Positions 25,446-34,958 of a DNA stretch of 64,000 nt are shown here, one piece after another. The DNA comes from an uncultured Chlorobiota bacterium (GTDB lineage Bacteria > Bacteroidota > Ignavibacteria > UBA10030 > UBA6906). Positions within the stretch are counted from its first letter, which is position 1; the number at the start of each line of letters is the position of its first letter. The notes under the pieces are model-generated. The model had not been told where the DNA came from. It ran no database searches and saw only the letters and a list, made by a program, of their open reading frames with translations. The stretch spans positions 1 through 64,000 of the forward strand of contig CAADGV010000021.1 in assembly GCA_900696645.1 (NCBI GenBank), written 5' to 3'. Position numbers and translations under genes: made by a program.

Positions 25446-26843
25446 ATGAACAGCCAAGAACATCTCGAAAAAGAATCTCTGCAACTCCTCGCCGCCGCGC
25501 TCGCAAAACTAGATGCCGGCTTCGCAAGTCTTCCCCCGTTCTCCGGATCGACAAGCAAGCCTGAAGAACTTGAACGCGTCCTTGCCGAAGTCGCACAGCG
25601 AATGCAGAACAACTATCCCTATTTTCATCCGTTGTATGCGGGACAAATGCTGAAGCCGCCGCATCCGGTGGCGCGTGCAGCGTACGCGCTGGCAATGTGG
25701 ATCAACCCGAACAACCACGCGCTCGACGGCGGACGAGCAAGCTCGGCTATGGAAAAGGAAGCCGTTGCCGAAATAGCGGCAATGTTCGGTTGGAAAGAAC
25801 ATCTCGGTCATCTCACGGGGGGCGGTACGATGGCCAATTTAGAGGCGCTGTGGGTCTCAAATCGGATTCATCCCGGTGTTCTTGTCGCGTCGGCGCAGGC
25901 GCATTACACGCACAGCCGCATCAGCGCCGTGTTGGGATTGAAGTTCGAATCAATTCCCTGCGACCGTAACGGACGGATGGACGTTGCGGCGCTAAAGCGA
26001 AGGCTTGAAGGCGGTGGAGTCGGGACGGTTGTTGCAACCATCGGCACAACGGCAATCGGGTCTGTTGATCCGTTGGTTGAGTTGCTGGAGTTGAGGGAAA
26101 AATACAACTTCCGTCTGCATGCCGATGCGGCGTACGGCGGATATTTCATTCTTGCGGATAATCTTGAGCAGCATGCCCGTTCTGTGTTCGATCATTTAGG
26201 TGAAGCCGATTCGATTGTCATTGATCCCCACAAGCACGGCTTACAACCATACGGCTGCGGTTGTGTGATCTTTCGTGATCCTTCCGTCGGGAGATTCTAC
26301 AAGCACGACTCGCCCTACACGTACTTCAGTTCGGGTGACTTGCATCTCGGAGAGATCAGCTTAGAGTGTTCGCGTCCGGGCGCGGCTGCGGTTGCGTTGT
26401 GGGCAACGCAGAAGCTCCTTCCACTGAAGAAAGGAGGAGAGTTTGCTGCAATGCTCGCAAGCGGACGCGAGGCTGCACTGAAACTATATGAGAAGTTGTA
26501 TAAAGACGCGCGCTTCATTCCCGGTTTCCAGCCTGAGCTTGACATTGTTGTGTGGGCCGTCAAGGCAGCGAGTGTCAACGAATCCTCAATGCTAGCGCGA
26601 AAGATATTTGAAGAGGCGGCAAAAGCAAATCTTCATCTCGCTCTCGCCGAGCTGCCGGTGGAGTTTTTCGATCTTGTAGAAATGAGAAAAGACAGACAAA
26701 CAATTCTCTGTCTCCGGTCCGTTCTCATGAAGCCAGAGCACAAGGATTGGATAGACCGGATCCGGGAAATCCTTGACAGAGTGACGACGAAAGTGGTGCA
26801 AGCGCAAACAAAAATCCCGCCCCCATCAAGAGAGCGGGATTGA
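25446..26843 (+). CDS. PLP-dependent group II amino-acid decarboxylase family protein
   Basis: A 465-residue fold-type I PLP enzyme of the aromatic amino-acid, glutamate and tyrosine decarboxylase group. HLTGGGTMANLEALWVSN binds the phosphate, RLHADAAYGGYF carries the Asp that contacts the pyridine nitrogen, and DPHKHGLQPYGCG contains the Schiff-base Lys. PYFHPLYAGQMLKPPHPVARAAYALAMWINPNNHALDGGRASSAMEKEAV is typical of the family N-terminus. ATG at 25446; the open frame begins earlier but with no better start. The amino-acid substrate cannot be told. A GC hairpin (AATCCCGC/GCGGGATT) overlaps the 3' end. Confidence 0.85.
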   Translation: MNSQEHLEKESLQLLAAALAKLDAGFASLPPFSGSTSKPEELERVLAEVAQRMQNNYPYFHPLYAGQMLKPPHPVARAAYALAMWINPNNHALDGGRASSAMEKEAVAEIAAMFGWKEHLGHLTGGGTMANLEALWVSNRIHPGVLVASAQAHYTHSRISAVLGLKFESIPCDRNGRMDVAALKRRLEGGGVGTVVATIGTTAIGSVDPLVELLELREKYNFRLHADAAYGGYFILADNLEQHARSVFDHLGEADSIVIDPHKHGLQPYGCGCVIFRDPSVGRFYKHDSPYTYFSSGDLHLGEISLECSRPGAAAVALWATQKLLPLKKGGEFAAMLASGREAALKLYEKLYKDARFIPGFQPELDIVVWAVKAASVNESSMLARKIFEEAAKANLHLALAELPVEFFDLVEMRKDRQTILCLRSVLMKPEHKDWIDRIREILDRVTTKVVQAQTKIPPPSRERD

Positions 26844-26936
26844 TCTACTATCGTACTCCCTCAAACCTCTCATGCACTCAAGTCGACTGTTTGGAGAAGA
26901 CCTTGAAACGACTTTGCAACATCAAGATCGTGGTTT

Positions 26937-27003
26937 TTAGCCCACGACTTAAGTCGTGGGCTAACAAGATCGAAACCCCGCAATGATAACCGTTTCAACG
27001 GTT
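26937..27003. repeat. two REP-like palindromes
   Basis: A perfect 28-bp palindrome centred on CCCACGACTTAAGTCGTGGG (26937-26964) is followed by AACCGTTTCAACGGTT (26988-27003). They lie between the convergent decarboxylase and prohibitin genes. Palindromes of this type are typical of REP elements moved by REP-associated (RAYT) transposases; none is encoded in this window. Confidence 0.7.
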
Positions 27004-27040
27004 TTCGAGCCACCAACCTGAGTTGTTGATTGACAGCAGC

Positions 27041-27934
27041 TTACTTCGTATCCAAAATAATCGGCAGCCCGTCTTTTCCGGCGCCGACAATTACGACTTT
27101 CGCATTGTTTGAGGCCGCCAACTTTTCTGTTGCCTCAATGCCCTTCCAGCGCAACAATTGCTCGCTGATACCCGCGGCAACAATCTTCTGGAAATCTGCA
27201 ATACCCTGCGCCTCGATGCGCTTGCGATCTGCTTCTTGCTTTTCCTTCGTGAGAATGAACTCCATGCGCTGGCTCTCCTGATCTGCCCGCTGCTTTTGCT
27301 CGATCGCTTCAGTCAATTGCGACGGCAGCCCGACATTGCGGAGCGGGGTCGATTCAATGATGATGCCCCTTGCGCCCACGATGCGGGAAAGCTCCTGTTG
27401 AATATTCTCCCCCAAACGCTCACGCTCGCTGGAATATAGTGCGCTCGCCTGAAAGCTGGCCGTCACAGCGCGGCTCACCGAACGAAATTGCGGCTTCAGC
27501 ACAATCTCCTCGTAATCTCCTCCGCTGATCGTTTGATAAACCCGTGCTGCCGAGTCCGGATCAAGCCGGTAGAGCGCGCTGATTTCCAGCCCGATGGTAA
27601 GGCCTTCCTTTGAAAGTACCTGCATATTCTCCTTCAGCTCCTTTGTCTGAATCGAGAACTTGATAACATTCGCGAGAGGATTGACGATGTTGATTCCCGC
27701 GGGAAGCGTTCGGGGAGAAACAATCCCGAAGAAGTTTACGACACCGACGTGACCAGCAGGGATAACTGTAAATGCCTGAGCGATTGTTGCCAGCAAGAAG
27801 AACACGCCGACAGCCGCTGCCAACCCCGCCGACCGGGCGTACAACGGGTTGTTTTCCTGTACAACCTTTTGACGTGCCGAGCGCCACGAGAGGAATGCTC
27901 CGATGGCGATCAGGAATGTAAGAATGAATAACAT
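27041..27934 (-). CDS. prohibitin/SPFH (band 7) family protein
   Basis: A 297-residue membrane-anchored SPFH protein. It has an N-terminal helix MLFILTFLIAIGAFLSW and a second hydrophobic segment, RSAGLAAAVGVFFLLATIAQAF. The band-7 domain follows (VIPAGHVGVVNFFGIVSPRTLPAGINIVNPLANVIKF, RVYQTISGGDYEEIVLKPQFRSVSRAV), then a coiled coil (EAIEQKQRADQESQRMEFILTKEKQEADRKRIEAQGIADFQKIV). Family members build ring or raft-like membrane assemblies. No NfeD-type or FtsH partner is adjacent. Confidence 0.88.
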   Translation of the reverse strand: MLFILTFLIAIGAFLSWRSARQKVVQENNPLYARSAGLAAAVGVFFLLATIAQAFTVIPAGHVGVVNFFGIVSPRTLPAGINIVNPLANVIKFSIQTKELKENMQVLSKEGLTIGLEISALYRLDPDSAARVYQTISGGDYEEIVLKPQFRSVSRAVTASFQASALYSSERERLGENIQQELSRIVGARGIIIESTPLRNVGLPSQLTEAIEQKQRADQESQRMEFILTKEKQEADRKRIEAQGIADFQKIVAAGISEQLLRWKGIEATEKLAASNNAKVVIVGAGKDGLPIILDTK

Positions 27935-28152
27935 GGTGGGTTCCTTTCATTTTTAGTGAGTTTGAAACACGTGCCGGGATACTTGCAGAAGGATCTGCGC
28001 TGGGAATGCACACGGTGAATTTCCAAGTTGAATCAAGATACGGACTTGCGGTGCGAGTTGCTATTAGAATCGGCTTGACGTATTTTGAGGTGGACGTGAT
28101 GGTGATCCTCCCGATACAATCCTGTTCTAAACAATAAAAAGTAGAGTAGACT

Positions 28153-30336
28153 ATGAAAAAGCGCGCATTTGTGCTTGCCATGCTGTTTTCGATTTCGACG
28201 TTACAAGTGAACGCCGACGAGGGCATGTGGCTTCTCGACTCCATCAGCAAGCTGCCGATGGATGGAATGAAGAAAGCCGGCCTTGAGTTGACGCCGGAAC
28301 AAATCTTCAGCAACACGAATCCGAGTTTGAAGGACGCAATTGTCCTTCTCCCGGGCGGCACCGGCGGATTTGTTTCTGAGGAAGGATTGATCGTCACGAA
28401 CCATCATATTGCATTCGCGGGAATTCAGGAACTGAGTTCGGAGGGGGATGATTATCTGAAAAACGGCTTTCTGGCGACAAGCCGCGACAAGGAACTTTCG
28501 ACATCCTACACAGCCGAAATCGTTCAAACCATCACGGATGTAACCGACGAAGTTCTTTCTGCAACAACCGATGAAATGAAAGAGGATGAACGCGAGCGGG
28601 CGACCCGCTCGAAGCGAAAGGAGATAGAAGATCGTGTTCAAGACAGCACAAATCTGGCTTGCCGCGTCGCCGATATGTATGGCGGCGTCAAGTATTACCT
28701 GTTTACTTCACTTCAGTTGAAGGATGTCCGGCTCGTTTACGCCCCTCCGGAAGCCATTGGCGTATTCGGCGGCGAAACGGATAACTGGACGTGGCCGCGA
28801 CACACTGGGGATTTCGCGCTGATGAGGGCATACGTCGGGCCCGATGGAAAGCCGGCGAAGTATTCCGAATTGAACATTCCCTACACCCCAAGAAAATTCC
28901 TGCCGATTTCACTGGATGGTGTTCCCGAACACTCGTTCGCAATGATTATGGGGTTTCCGGGAAGAACGTTCCGCTATCGCGAAGCGGCATCCATTCAACT
29001 TTCACAGGAAGTAACGTTGCCTCTGACGAACGACCTTTTCAAACTCCGGACGGGCATCATTGAACGCTGGAGTAACAGGGACCGGACCATCGCCATCAAG
29101 TATGCAAGCAAACACAGGCGTCTTGCCAACACGCAGAAGAACTCCGTCGGCACGTTGCAGGGTTTGCGGCGGACGGGGCTTGTTTCCGCCAAACACGCCG
29201 ATGAGGCGCGACTCGCGGCATACATTTCCTCAAATCCCCGCGCGGCAAGAAAATACGGCAACCTTCTCACAGACATGAAAGCCGCAAATGATGAACTCCG
29301 TTCCTTCAGCACAAAGAGCATTTTTGTCAATAACGTGAACGGGGCCGTCGAGTTGTTCATGATCGCGGGACGGTTCGGCACCTATCTCAATTCTCTCAAG
29401 AAGGATGATGCCGGACGAATGCGCGACCCGGAGGAGAAAGACCGCCAGCCTGTCAGGGAGTTTCTCGCCGGCCTGTTCAAGAACTTCGACGTAGATGTCG
29501 ACAAGGAAATGCTGACGGCGTTGATATTGAAGAATGCCGAACTTCCGGAGAATCAGCAAGTGAAGGTATTTGCGGAGATTTACGGACGGCGAACGGGGAA
29601 CGATCGCGAAAGGCGGGTCCGGGAATTCGTCAACGAATTGTATGAAGATACGCGACTTGCCTCGGAGGAAAACAGCGTAAAATTGCTGATGCGAAAACCA
29701 TCCGCCATTCTCGATGACGAGGCGGTTGTGTTCCACCAGAAGTATTCGACGGAAGCTTCCGCCGTTTCGGCAAGTTATCAAAGTGTGTTACGCAAACTCA
29801 ATGGACTTCGAACGCGCTACGTGGAAGCATGGCTTGAATGGAAAGGGGATGATCTCACCTATCCCGACGCAAACCGGACGATTCGCTTCACCTACGGTAC
29901 AGTTCAGCCGCTGGCTCCGAGAGACGCGGTGGTGTATTCCACAGTTACGACTCTTGCGGGAGTAATGGAGAAAGAATCCGATGAACCGGATTTCCACGTT
30001 CCCGCAAAACTGAAGGAACTCTGGCAGAACAAAGACTTCGGCCCGTATGCCGATCCGAAGTTGAAGGATGTTCCGGTTGCATTTATTTCCAATCTCGACA
30101 TCACTGGCGGCAACTCCGGCAGCCCGGTGATTAACGGGAAGGGCGAGTTGATCGGCTGCGCGTTCGACGGCAACTGGGAAGGCGTTGTGGGCGACTACAT
30201 TTTTGAAGACAACTTGAATCGCTGCATCAGTGTCGATTCGCGCTACATGCTGTTTGTGCTTGACAAGTTTTCCGGCGGCGGGAATATCTTGAAGGAGTTG
30301 GTGATTCACCGTGAAGGGGCTCGCGGTACATTGTAG
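28153..30336 (+). CDS. S46 family dipeptidyl-peptidase, DPP7-type
   Basis: Periplasmic serine dipeptidyl-peptidase of 727 residues, the normal family length. MKKRAFVLAMLFSISTLQVNA is the signal peptide, and DEGMWLLDSISKLP is the conserved mature start. The catalytic His is in VTNHHIAF and the nucleophile Ser in DITGGNSGSPVINGKGELIG. The following FDGNWE has Gly at the position that sets P1 preference (Gly in DPP7-like, Arg in DPP11-like enzymes), so cleavage after hydrophobic residues is expected. ATG 28153. A strong terminator follows at 30361. Likely supplies dipeptides from proteins for nutrition. Confidence 0.9.
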   Translation: MKKRAFVLAMLFSISTLQVNADEGMWLLDSISKLPMDGMKKAGLELTPEQIFSNTNPSLKDAIVLLPGGTGGFVSEEGLIVTNHHIAFAGIQELSSEGDDYLKNGFLATSRDKELSTSYTAEIVQTITDVTDEVLSATTDEMKEDERERATRSKRKEIEDRVQDSTNLACRVADMYGGVKYYLFTSLQLKDVRLVYAPPEAIGVFGGETDNWTWPRHTGDFALMRAYVGPDGKPAKYSELNIPYTPRKFLPISLDGVPEHSFAMIMGFPGRTFRYREAASIQLSQEVTLPLTNDLFKLRTGIIERWSNRDRTIAIKYASKHRRLANTQKNSVGTLQGLRRTGLVSAKHADEARLAAYISSNPRAARKYGNLLTDMKAANDELRSFSTKSIFVNNVNGAVELFMIAGRFGTYLNSLKKDDAGRMRDPEEKDRQPVREFLAGLFKNFDVDVDKEMLTALILKNAELPENQQVKVFAEIYGRRTGNDRERRVREFVNELYEDTRLASEENSVKLLMRKPSAILDDEAVVFHQKYSTEASAVSASYQSVLRKLNGLRTRYVEAWLEWKGDDLTYPDANRTIRFTYGTVQPLAPRDAVVYSTVTTLAGVMEKESDEPDFHVPAKLKELWQNKDFGPYADPKLKDVPVAFISNLDITGGNSGSPVINGKGELIGCAFDGNWEGVVGDYIFEDNLNRCISVDSRYMLFVLDKFSGGGNILKELVIHREGARGTL

Positions 30337-30360
30337 ATTGACCGCATAAGAAGATTTACT

Positions 30361-30398
30361 AACGGGCTTCCGGCATTCGGATAGCCCGTTATCTTTTT
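30361..30398 (+). terminator. terminator after the DPP7 gene
   Basis: Stem AACGGGCT (30361-30368) and AGCCCGTT (30383-30390) followed by ATCTTTTT. Typical intrinsic terminator 25 bp after the stop codon. Confidence 0.75.
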
Positions 30399-30629
30399 CA
30401 TGCTCGAAGTGGCCGTTTCAGCGTCATAGTAAGCAGGGGGCGATTCTTATTTGTTGAATGGCAACGCGTCGGACGACCCATCTCCAAAAGAACTCCCGAA
30501 GCCAATCCTTTTGCGAGTCTATACTGCACAACGACTTGTCGCTGAATACTCCATTTGGGGTATTGATTGCCAAATCGCCTATCTCCATTTTCTTGTTTAC
30601 TGAATACAGTTCTTATTCTTGGGGGATCC

Positions 30630-31931
30630 ATGAAGTACGCACAAATCTCATTTCCTGCTTCTGTTTTTTTGTTATTCTCGCTGTTTTTGAACAATCTTGC
30701 AAATGCCCAATGGCAGAAAGTCTCCTCGCTGAACGTCGGCACAACAGGCAAGATCGTTTCACACGGTCAGGCTATTCTCCTTTATGGAAGCCAGAGCGGC
30801 CCGCGGCTGCATCGTTCAACAAACAACGGTGATTCTTGGGAAGAGATTTCGGGGGGACTTCCCGGGGCGGCTTCCGATATCTTCAGCTTCAATGGAACGT
30901 TGTACGCCGTGTACTTGAGCACAGTGTACACATCCACCAATCTGGGCGAAACGTGGACGCCGCTTTCATCCGTTACTGTTACGGGCAACGGCGCGTTGAT
31001 AGGCATGGCGGCGGATGGGGCGACTCTGTTTGCCTTCTCGAACCGGAAATCTGTTTTTAGATCAACAAATAACGGCTCAAACTGGAACGAGTATATCATC
31101 AACGATCCGGGAAGCTTCACGATGGTTGATTTCTGCGCGGTCGGCAACAGATTCGCAGCGACTGTAACAGGCGGCTCCACGGTGAGCGGCGCATGGATTT
31201 CGGAAGATGGCGGGACAAACTGGACGCGCAAAAACCCGACAACGGCGGCAAGCAACATCTATGCACATAACAACATCGTGTATGGACTGACATTCGGCGG
31301 GGGTGTGTTCCGGATGGAAAGCGGCAGTTCGAACTGGACGGAAAGCAACAACGGCATGCCCGATAACGGACAATTCGTGATTCCCTATTCAGTCACTTCA
31401 CGTGCCAACGAACTGTACGTGTACTACATACAGCTTGTCTCCAACAGAACGGGCGTGCTTGTTTCGACGACGAACGGCCAATCGTGGACGCAGTTGGATT
31501 CGACGGGCTTTCCGCCTGCAAATGCCGCCGGTACATCACGACGCCTTGCGGCAAACGCCACTCACATGTTCTTCTACAACTACGCAACAACCGCCGCAGG
31601 CGGAGTGTATCGTGCGGTGCTTTCGCCGAGCGCAGTCGAATACACAGGAGAACAGGCGGTGCCTGACGAGTTCGTGCTTCATCAGAACTATCCGAACCCG
31701 TTCAATCCTGCAACCACAATCCGCTTTTCAGTGCCGGCTACTAACTTGCCTGTTCGCCTGCGTGTGTTCGATGTGTTGGGGAGGGAGATGGCCGAGATCG
31801 TCAACGAACGTCTCGAAGCGGGCACATATCAAGCCACATTCTACGCGAGAAACATCGCAAGCGGCAATTACTTCTACCGGCTGGAGATTGATGGTAGAGT
31901 TCAAACGAGGCTGATGACGCTGGTAAAGTAG
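30630..31931 (+). CDS. BNR/sialidase-fold secreted protein with T9SS sorting domain
   Basis: A 433-residue secreted beta-propeller protein. ATG at 30630 gives the signal peptide MKYAQISFPASVFLLFSLFLNNLANA. Asp-box-like repeats are evident (HRSTNNGDSWEEI, YTSTNLGETWTPL, FRSTNNGSNWNEY, WISEDGGTNWTRK, LVSTTNGQSWTQL), as in photosystem-assembly YCF48 and sialidase-like propellers. The T9SS domain has NYPNPFNPATTIRFSVP, RVFDVLGREMAEIV and SGNYFYRLE. No catalytic residues are recognisable. It stands alone between two terminators. Confidence 0.85.
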   Translation: MKYAQISFPASVFLLFSLFLNNLANAQWQKVSSLNVGTTGKIVSHGQAILLYGSQSGPRLHRSTNNGDSWEEISGGLPGAASDIFSFNGTLYAVYLSTVYTSTNLGETWTPLSSVTVTGNGALIGMAADGATLFAFSNRKSVFRSTNNGSNWNEYIINDPGSFTMVDFCAVGNRFAATVTGGSTVSGAWISEDGGTNWTRKNPTTAASNIYAHNNIVYGLTFGGGVFRMESGSSNWTESNNGMPDNGQFVIPYSVTSRANELYVYYIQLVSNRTGVLVSTTNGQSWTQLDSTGFPPANAAGTSRRLAANATHMFFYNYATTAAGGVYRAVLSPSAVEYTGEQAVPDEFVLHQNYPNPFNPATTIRFSVPATNLPVRLRVFDVLGREMAEIVNERLEAGTYQATFYARNIASGNYFYRLEIDGRVQTRLMTLVK

Positions 31932-31956
31932 GATTCAACAATCAGGAAGACAAGGG

Positions 31957-31987
31957 AAAGTCCGGGTTACTGCCGGACTTTTCTTTT
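31957..31987 (+). terminator. terminator after the BNR/T9SS gene
   Basis: Stem AAAGTCCGG/CCGGACTTT with a 7-nt loop followed by TCTTTT, 25 bp after the stop codon. Confidence 0.8.
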
Positions 31988-32027
31988 GCAGCGTTGCCCT
32001 CCGACTGATTTCTGATTATGTTGAGTT

Positions 32028-32903
32028 ATGCAAACTCACAATGCCCTTCTCGGCGCTCACATGTCCACCGAAGGCGGCGTGCACACGGCGTTCGAACGCG
32101 GCACACGCATCGGCTGCACTACAATGCAGGTATTTGTCAAGAACAACAACCAATGGGCCGGCAAGCCGCAATCGGAACACGACATTTCCCTCTACAAATC
32201 TGAAAAAGCAAAGTCGGCAATTGCCCCCGTTGTTGCTCATGCAGCGTATCTCATTAATCTTTGCTCGACAAACGCAGGCGTCCTGAAGAAATCCCGCACA
32301 GCATTTGAAGACGAGCTGAAACGCTGCGAAGGGTTTGGCATCGAAGCGCTGATCTTTCATCCCGGCGCGCATCTTGGTGCAGGAGAGGAAGAAGGCATCA
32401 AACGTATTGCTGAATTGCTGAATCTCGTTCACCAAAGGACGAAAGGCTTCCGCGTCCTCAGTACGCTGGAATGTACTGCAGGACAGGGAAGCGCAATCGG
32501 CTATCGGTTCGAACATCTTCGCGACATTATCAATTTGGTTGATGAAAAAGAACGGCTGGCTGTCTGCCTCGATACATGCCATCTCTTTGCCGCCGGCTAT
32601 AATATCGGGACGGAAGAAGGGTGGAATGACACCATCTCACAATTCGATAAGATTGTTGGATTGGACCGGCTCGTCGCAATACACACCAACGACTCGAAGA
32701 AGGAACTTGGCTCCCGCGTCGACCGGCACGAACATATCGGCAAGGGGATGATCGGGTTGACCGGTTTCCGAATGTTGATGAATGACGAGAGGCTTGCACA
32801 CATTCCGAAGCTCCTCGAAACACCAAAAAGCGAGGATATGCACGAAGATGTGGAGAATATGGATCTTTTAAAATCGTTGATTCATGACGGAAATAGAGGA
32901 TAA
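32028..32903 (+). CDS. nfo: deoxyribonuclease IV (endonuclease IV, AP endonuclease)
   Basis: A 291-residue TIM-barrel enzyme of base-excision repair that cuts DNA 5' of abasic sites using three zinc ions. Signature segments are LLGAHMSTEGGVHTAFERG (N-terminal His ligand), MQVFVKNNNQW, ALIFHPGAHLGAG, STLECTAGQGSAIGYRFEHL, VCLDTCHLFAAGYNI and HTNDSKKELGSRVDRHEHIGKG. The C-terminal HIPKLLETPKSED supplies the last Glu ligand. ATG 32028. Monocistronic; the preceding gene ends with a terminator. Confidence 0.95.
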   Translation: MQTHNALLGAHMSTEGGVHTAFERGTRIGCTTMQVFVKNNNQWAGKPQSEHDISLYKSEKAKSAIAPVVAHAAYLINLCSTNAGVLKKSRTAFEDELKRCEGFGIEALIFHPGAHLGAGEEEGIKRIAELLNLVHQRTKGFRVLSTLECTAGQGSAIGYRFEHLRDIINLVDEKERLAVCLDTCHLFAAGYNIGTEEGWNDTISQFDKIVGLDRLVAIHTNDSKKELGSRVDRHEHIGKGMIGLTGFRMLMNDERLAHIPKLLETPKSEDMHEDVENMDLLKSLIHDGNRG

Positions 32904-33008
32904 TCCGGCAGGGAACAAGTTGAGTTTCATGTTCAGATTGCTTAGACTTCCACACCTCGGTCACATCTCTAAACTGTTCTTTCACAATCCCCAGAAAGGA
33001 GTTGCGTT

Positions 33009-33584
33009 ATGAAACGCAGCGTGTTGTTTGCAGTGTTGCTGTTTGCCGGTTCACTCGTGTATGCCGATGAGCCGAAGGGTTTCCGGGCCGATCTGCTCGG
33101 ACAGATTGAATATGTGCAGAAACAGATTGCGGATCTGGAAAATGCCATTCCCGACAAGAAGATGACATGGCGTCCGGCGAAGGGTGTTCGCTCAATCAGC
33201 GAAGTGTACATGCACGTCGTTTTTGCCAACTACCTTCTGGCGAAGTTTGCCGGCGTTGAACTTCCTGCGGATGTGATGTTGCCCGCGATGAACGAAATGA
33301 CGAAGGCCGAAGCTGCGGTAACAAATAAGAAGGAAATCGCCGACCGGCTGCAAAAATCGTTTGAATTTCTGAAAACCTCAATCAAAAACATGTCCGACGA
33401 AGACCTGGAGAAGCCCGTAACGTTTTTCGGCCAGGAAACAAATGTGCGCGGCATGTTGTTGACCGCGTTCGCGCATCATCATGAACATCTTGGCCAGTCG
33501 ATTGCCTACGCGCGCATGAACGGTATCGTGCCGCCATGGACAGCCGCCCAGCAGGCTGAAATGGAGAAGGCGGCAAAGAAGTAA
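33009..33584 (+). CDS. DinB family protein with signal peptide
   Basis: A 191-residue four-helix protein of the DinB/YfiT type, exported by the signal peptide MKRSVLFAVLLFAGSLVYA. The likely metal-binding histidines are in VYMHVVFANYLLAKF and in AHHHEHLGQSIAYARMNGIVPPW, spaced as in the family. Reported functions elsewhere include thiol transfer and metal-dependent hydrolysis, but none can be assigned here. It has the ribosome site AAAGGAG and is followed by a GC-rich hairpin at 33596-33622. Confidence 0.82.
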   Translation: MKRSVLFAVLLFAGSLVYADEPKGFRADLLGQIEYVQKQIADLENAIPDKKMTWRPAKGVRSISEVYMHVVFANYLLAKFAGVELPADVMLPAMNEMTKAEAAVTNKKEIADRLQKSFEFLKTSIKNMSDEDLEKPVTFFGQETNVRGMLLTAFAHHHEHLGQSIAYARMNGIVPPWTAAQQAEMEKAAKK

Positions 33585-33595
33585 GACGAATCATC

Positions 33596-33630
33596 GGGCA
33601 GGCTCGTCTCGCCGGGCCTGCCGCACATTT
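33596..33630 (+). terminator. GC hairpin after the DinB gene
   Basis: Arms GGGCAGGC (33596-33603) and GCCTGCC (33616-33622). There is no long T run, so termination may be weak or factor-dependent. Confidence 0.45.
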
Positions 33631-33654
33631 CCCATCTCATCACATCAAAAGACC

Positions 33655-34956
33655 ATGAATTTCCTTTTTCGGCTAATAGCGCTTGTGTGTATAGTCATGA
33701 CCGCTTCTGCACAAGCACAGGAAAAACCACACGTGTTTCGCGGGGCAACCATCTATCCCATCGAAGGCGACCCGATTGAAAACGGCGTGCTTGTTGTCCG
33801 CAACGGCATAATCGTGAGTGTCGGCCCGGCGCAAAGCGTCACCGTTCCCTCCGACGCCGTTGTCGTTGACGTGTCGGGCAAAGTCATCATGCCGGGACTT
33901 GTTGACACTCATTCACACATCGGCAGAGGATCGGGTGGCGACCGCTCGGCTGCGCTTCATCCTGATGTCCGCATTCTCGATGCAATTGACGTTAGGGATG
34001 ATTCATTCAAGAAAGCGCTGGCAGGCGGCATTACGACTGTGAATGTGATGCCGGGGTCGGGGCACCTGATGAGCGGGCAGACTGCGTACCTGAAAATCCG
34101 TAATGCTAATGTCATTGAAGATATGCTCTTCTGCAAAGATCCGCTGAACGACATTTGCGGCGGAATGAAGATGGCAAACGGAACGAACTCAATCGGCGAA
34201 AAACCGTTTCCCGGAACGCGGGCAAAGTCGGCGGCAATGGTTCGCCAGCTCTTCCTGAAGGCGCAAGACTATCGCTCGAAGATCCAAGCAGCGAAAGGCG
34301 ACACGACGAAACTACCGAAGCGTGATCTCGAAATGGAAGCTATGCTTCAGGTGCTGGATGGGAAGCGTATCGTTCAGCATCATACACACAGCGCGTATGA
34401 CATCATAACCGTATTGCGAATAGCCAAAGAGTTCGGGCATCGCGTCGTTCTGCACCACGTCAGCGAAGCGTGGAAAGTGGCAAAGGAGATTGCCGAAGCC
34501 GGGGCAATGTGTTCTGTGATTATGATTGATTCCCCCGGGGGAAAACTGGAAGCGGCGGAGTTGAGCTACAAGACGGGCGCAATGCTCGAAAAGGCCGGCG
34601 TTGTTGTTGCCTTTCACACAGATGACGGCATAACGGACTCGCGCCACTTTCTCCGCAGCGCGGCATTCGGTGTGCGTGCAGGCATGTCTCGCAAGAAGGC
34701 GCTCGAGTCGGTGACCATTGCCGGAGCAATGATGATGGATCTCGACAAACGCGTCGGCTCGTTGAAGACGGGCAAGGACGCCGATTTCATCGTCCTCTCC
34801 GGCGATCCGCTCAGCGTGTACACGCATATCGAGCAGACGTGGGTTGAGGGAGTGAAGATGTACGACCGCTCGAATCCTGACGACAGGAAATTCTCGGTTG
34901 GCGGCTACAACGTCTTCCGCAGCGGCAATGCGTACGATACGTGCGAAGGAGAGTGA
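33655..34956 (+). CDS. secreted amidohydrolase, metal site intact
   Basis: A 433-residue amidohydrolase-superfamily enzyme exported by MNFLFRLIALVCIVMTASAQA. The metal ligands look complete: GLVDTHSHIG (H-x-H), VLHHVSEAW, and FHTDDGITDSRHF with the catalytic Asp. The C-terminal GSLKTGKDADFIVLSGDPLSVY closes the composite beta-domain typical of imidazolonepropionase- or prolidase-like members. It is the first gene of a pair. The second starts two bases after its stop and is a divergent paralogue lacking these ligands. Confidence 0.85.
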   Translation: MNFLFRLIALVCIVMTASAQAQEKPHVFRGATIYPIEGDPIENGVLVVRNGIIVSVGPAQSVTVPSDAVVVDVSGKVIMPGLVDTHSHIGRGSGGDRSAALHPDVRILDAIDVRDDSFKKALAGGITTVNVMPGSGHLMSGQTAYLKIRNANVIEDMLFCKDPLNDICGGMKMANGTNSIGEKPFPGTRAKSAAMVRQLFLKAQDYRSKIQAAKGDTTKLPKRDLEMEAMLQVLDGKRIVQHHTHSAYDIITVLRIAKEFGHRVVLHHVSEAWKVAKEIAEAGAMCSVIMIDSPGGKLEAAELSYKTGAMLEKAGVVVAFHTDDGITDSRHFLRSAAFGVRAGMSRKKALESVTIAGAMMMDLDKRVGSLKTGKDADFIVLSGDPLSVYTHIEQTWVEGVKMYDRSNPDDRKFSVGGYNVFRSGNAYDTCEGE

Positions 34957-34958
34957 CG

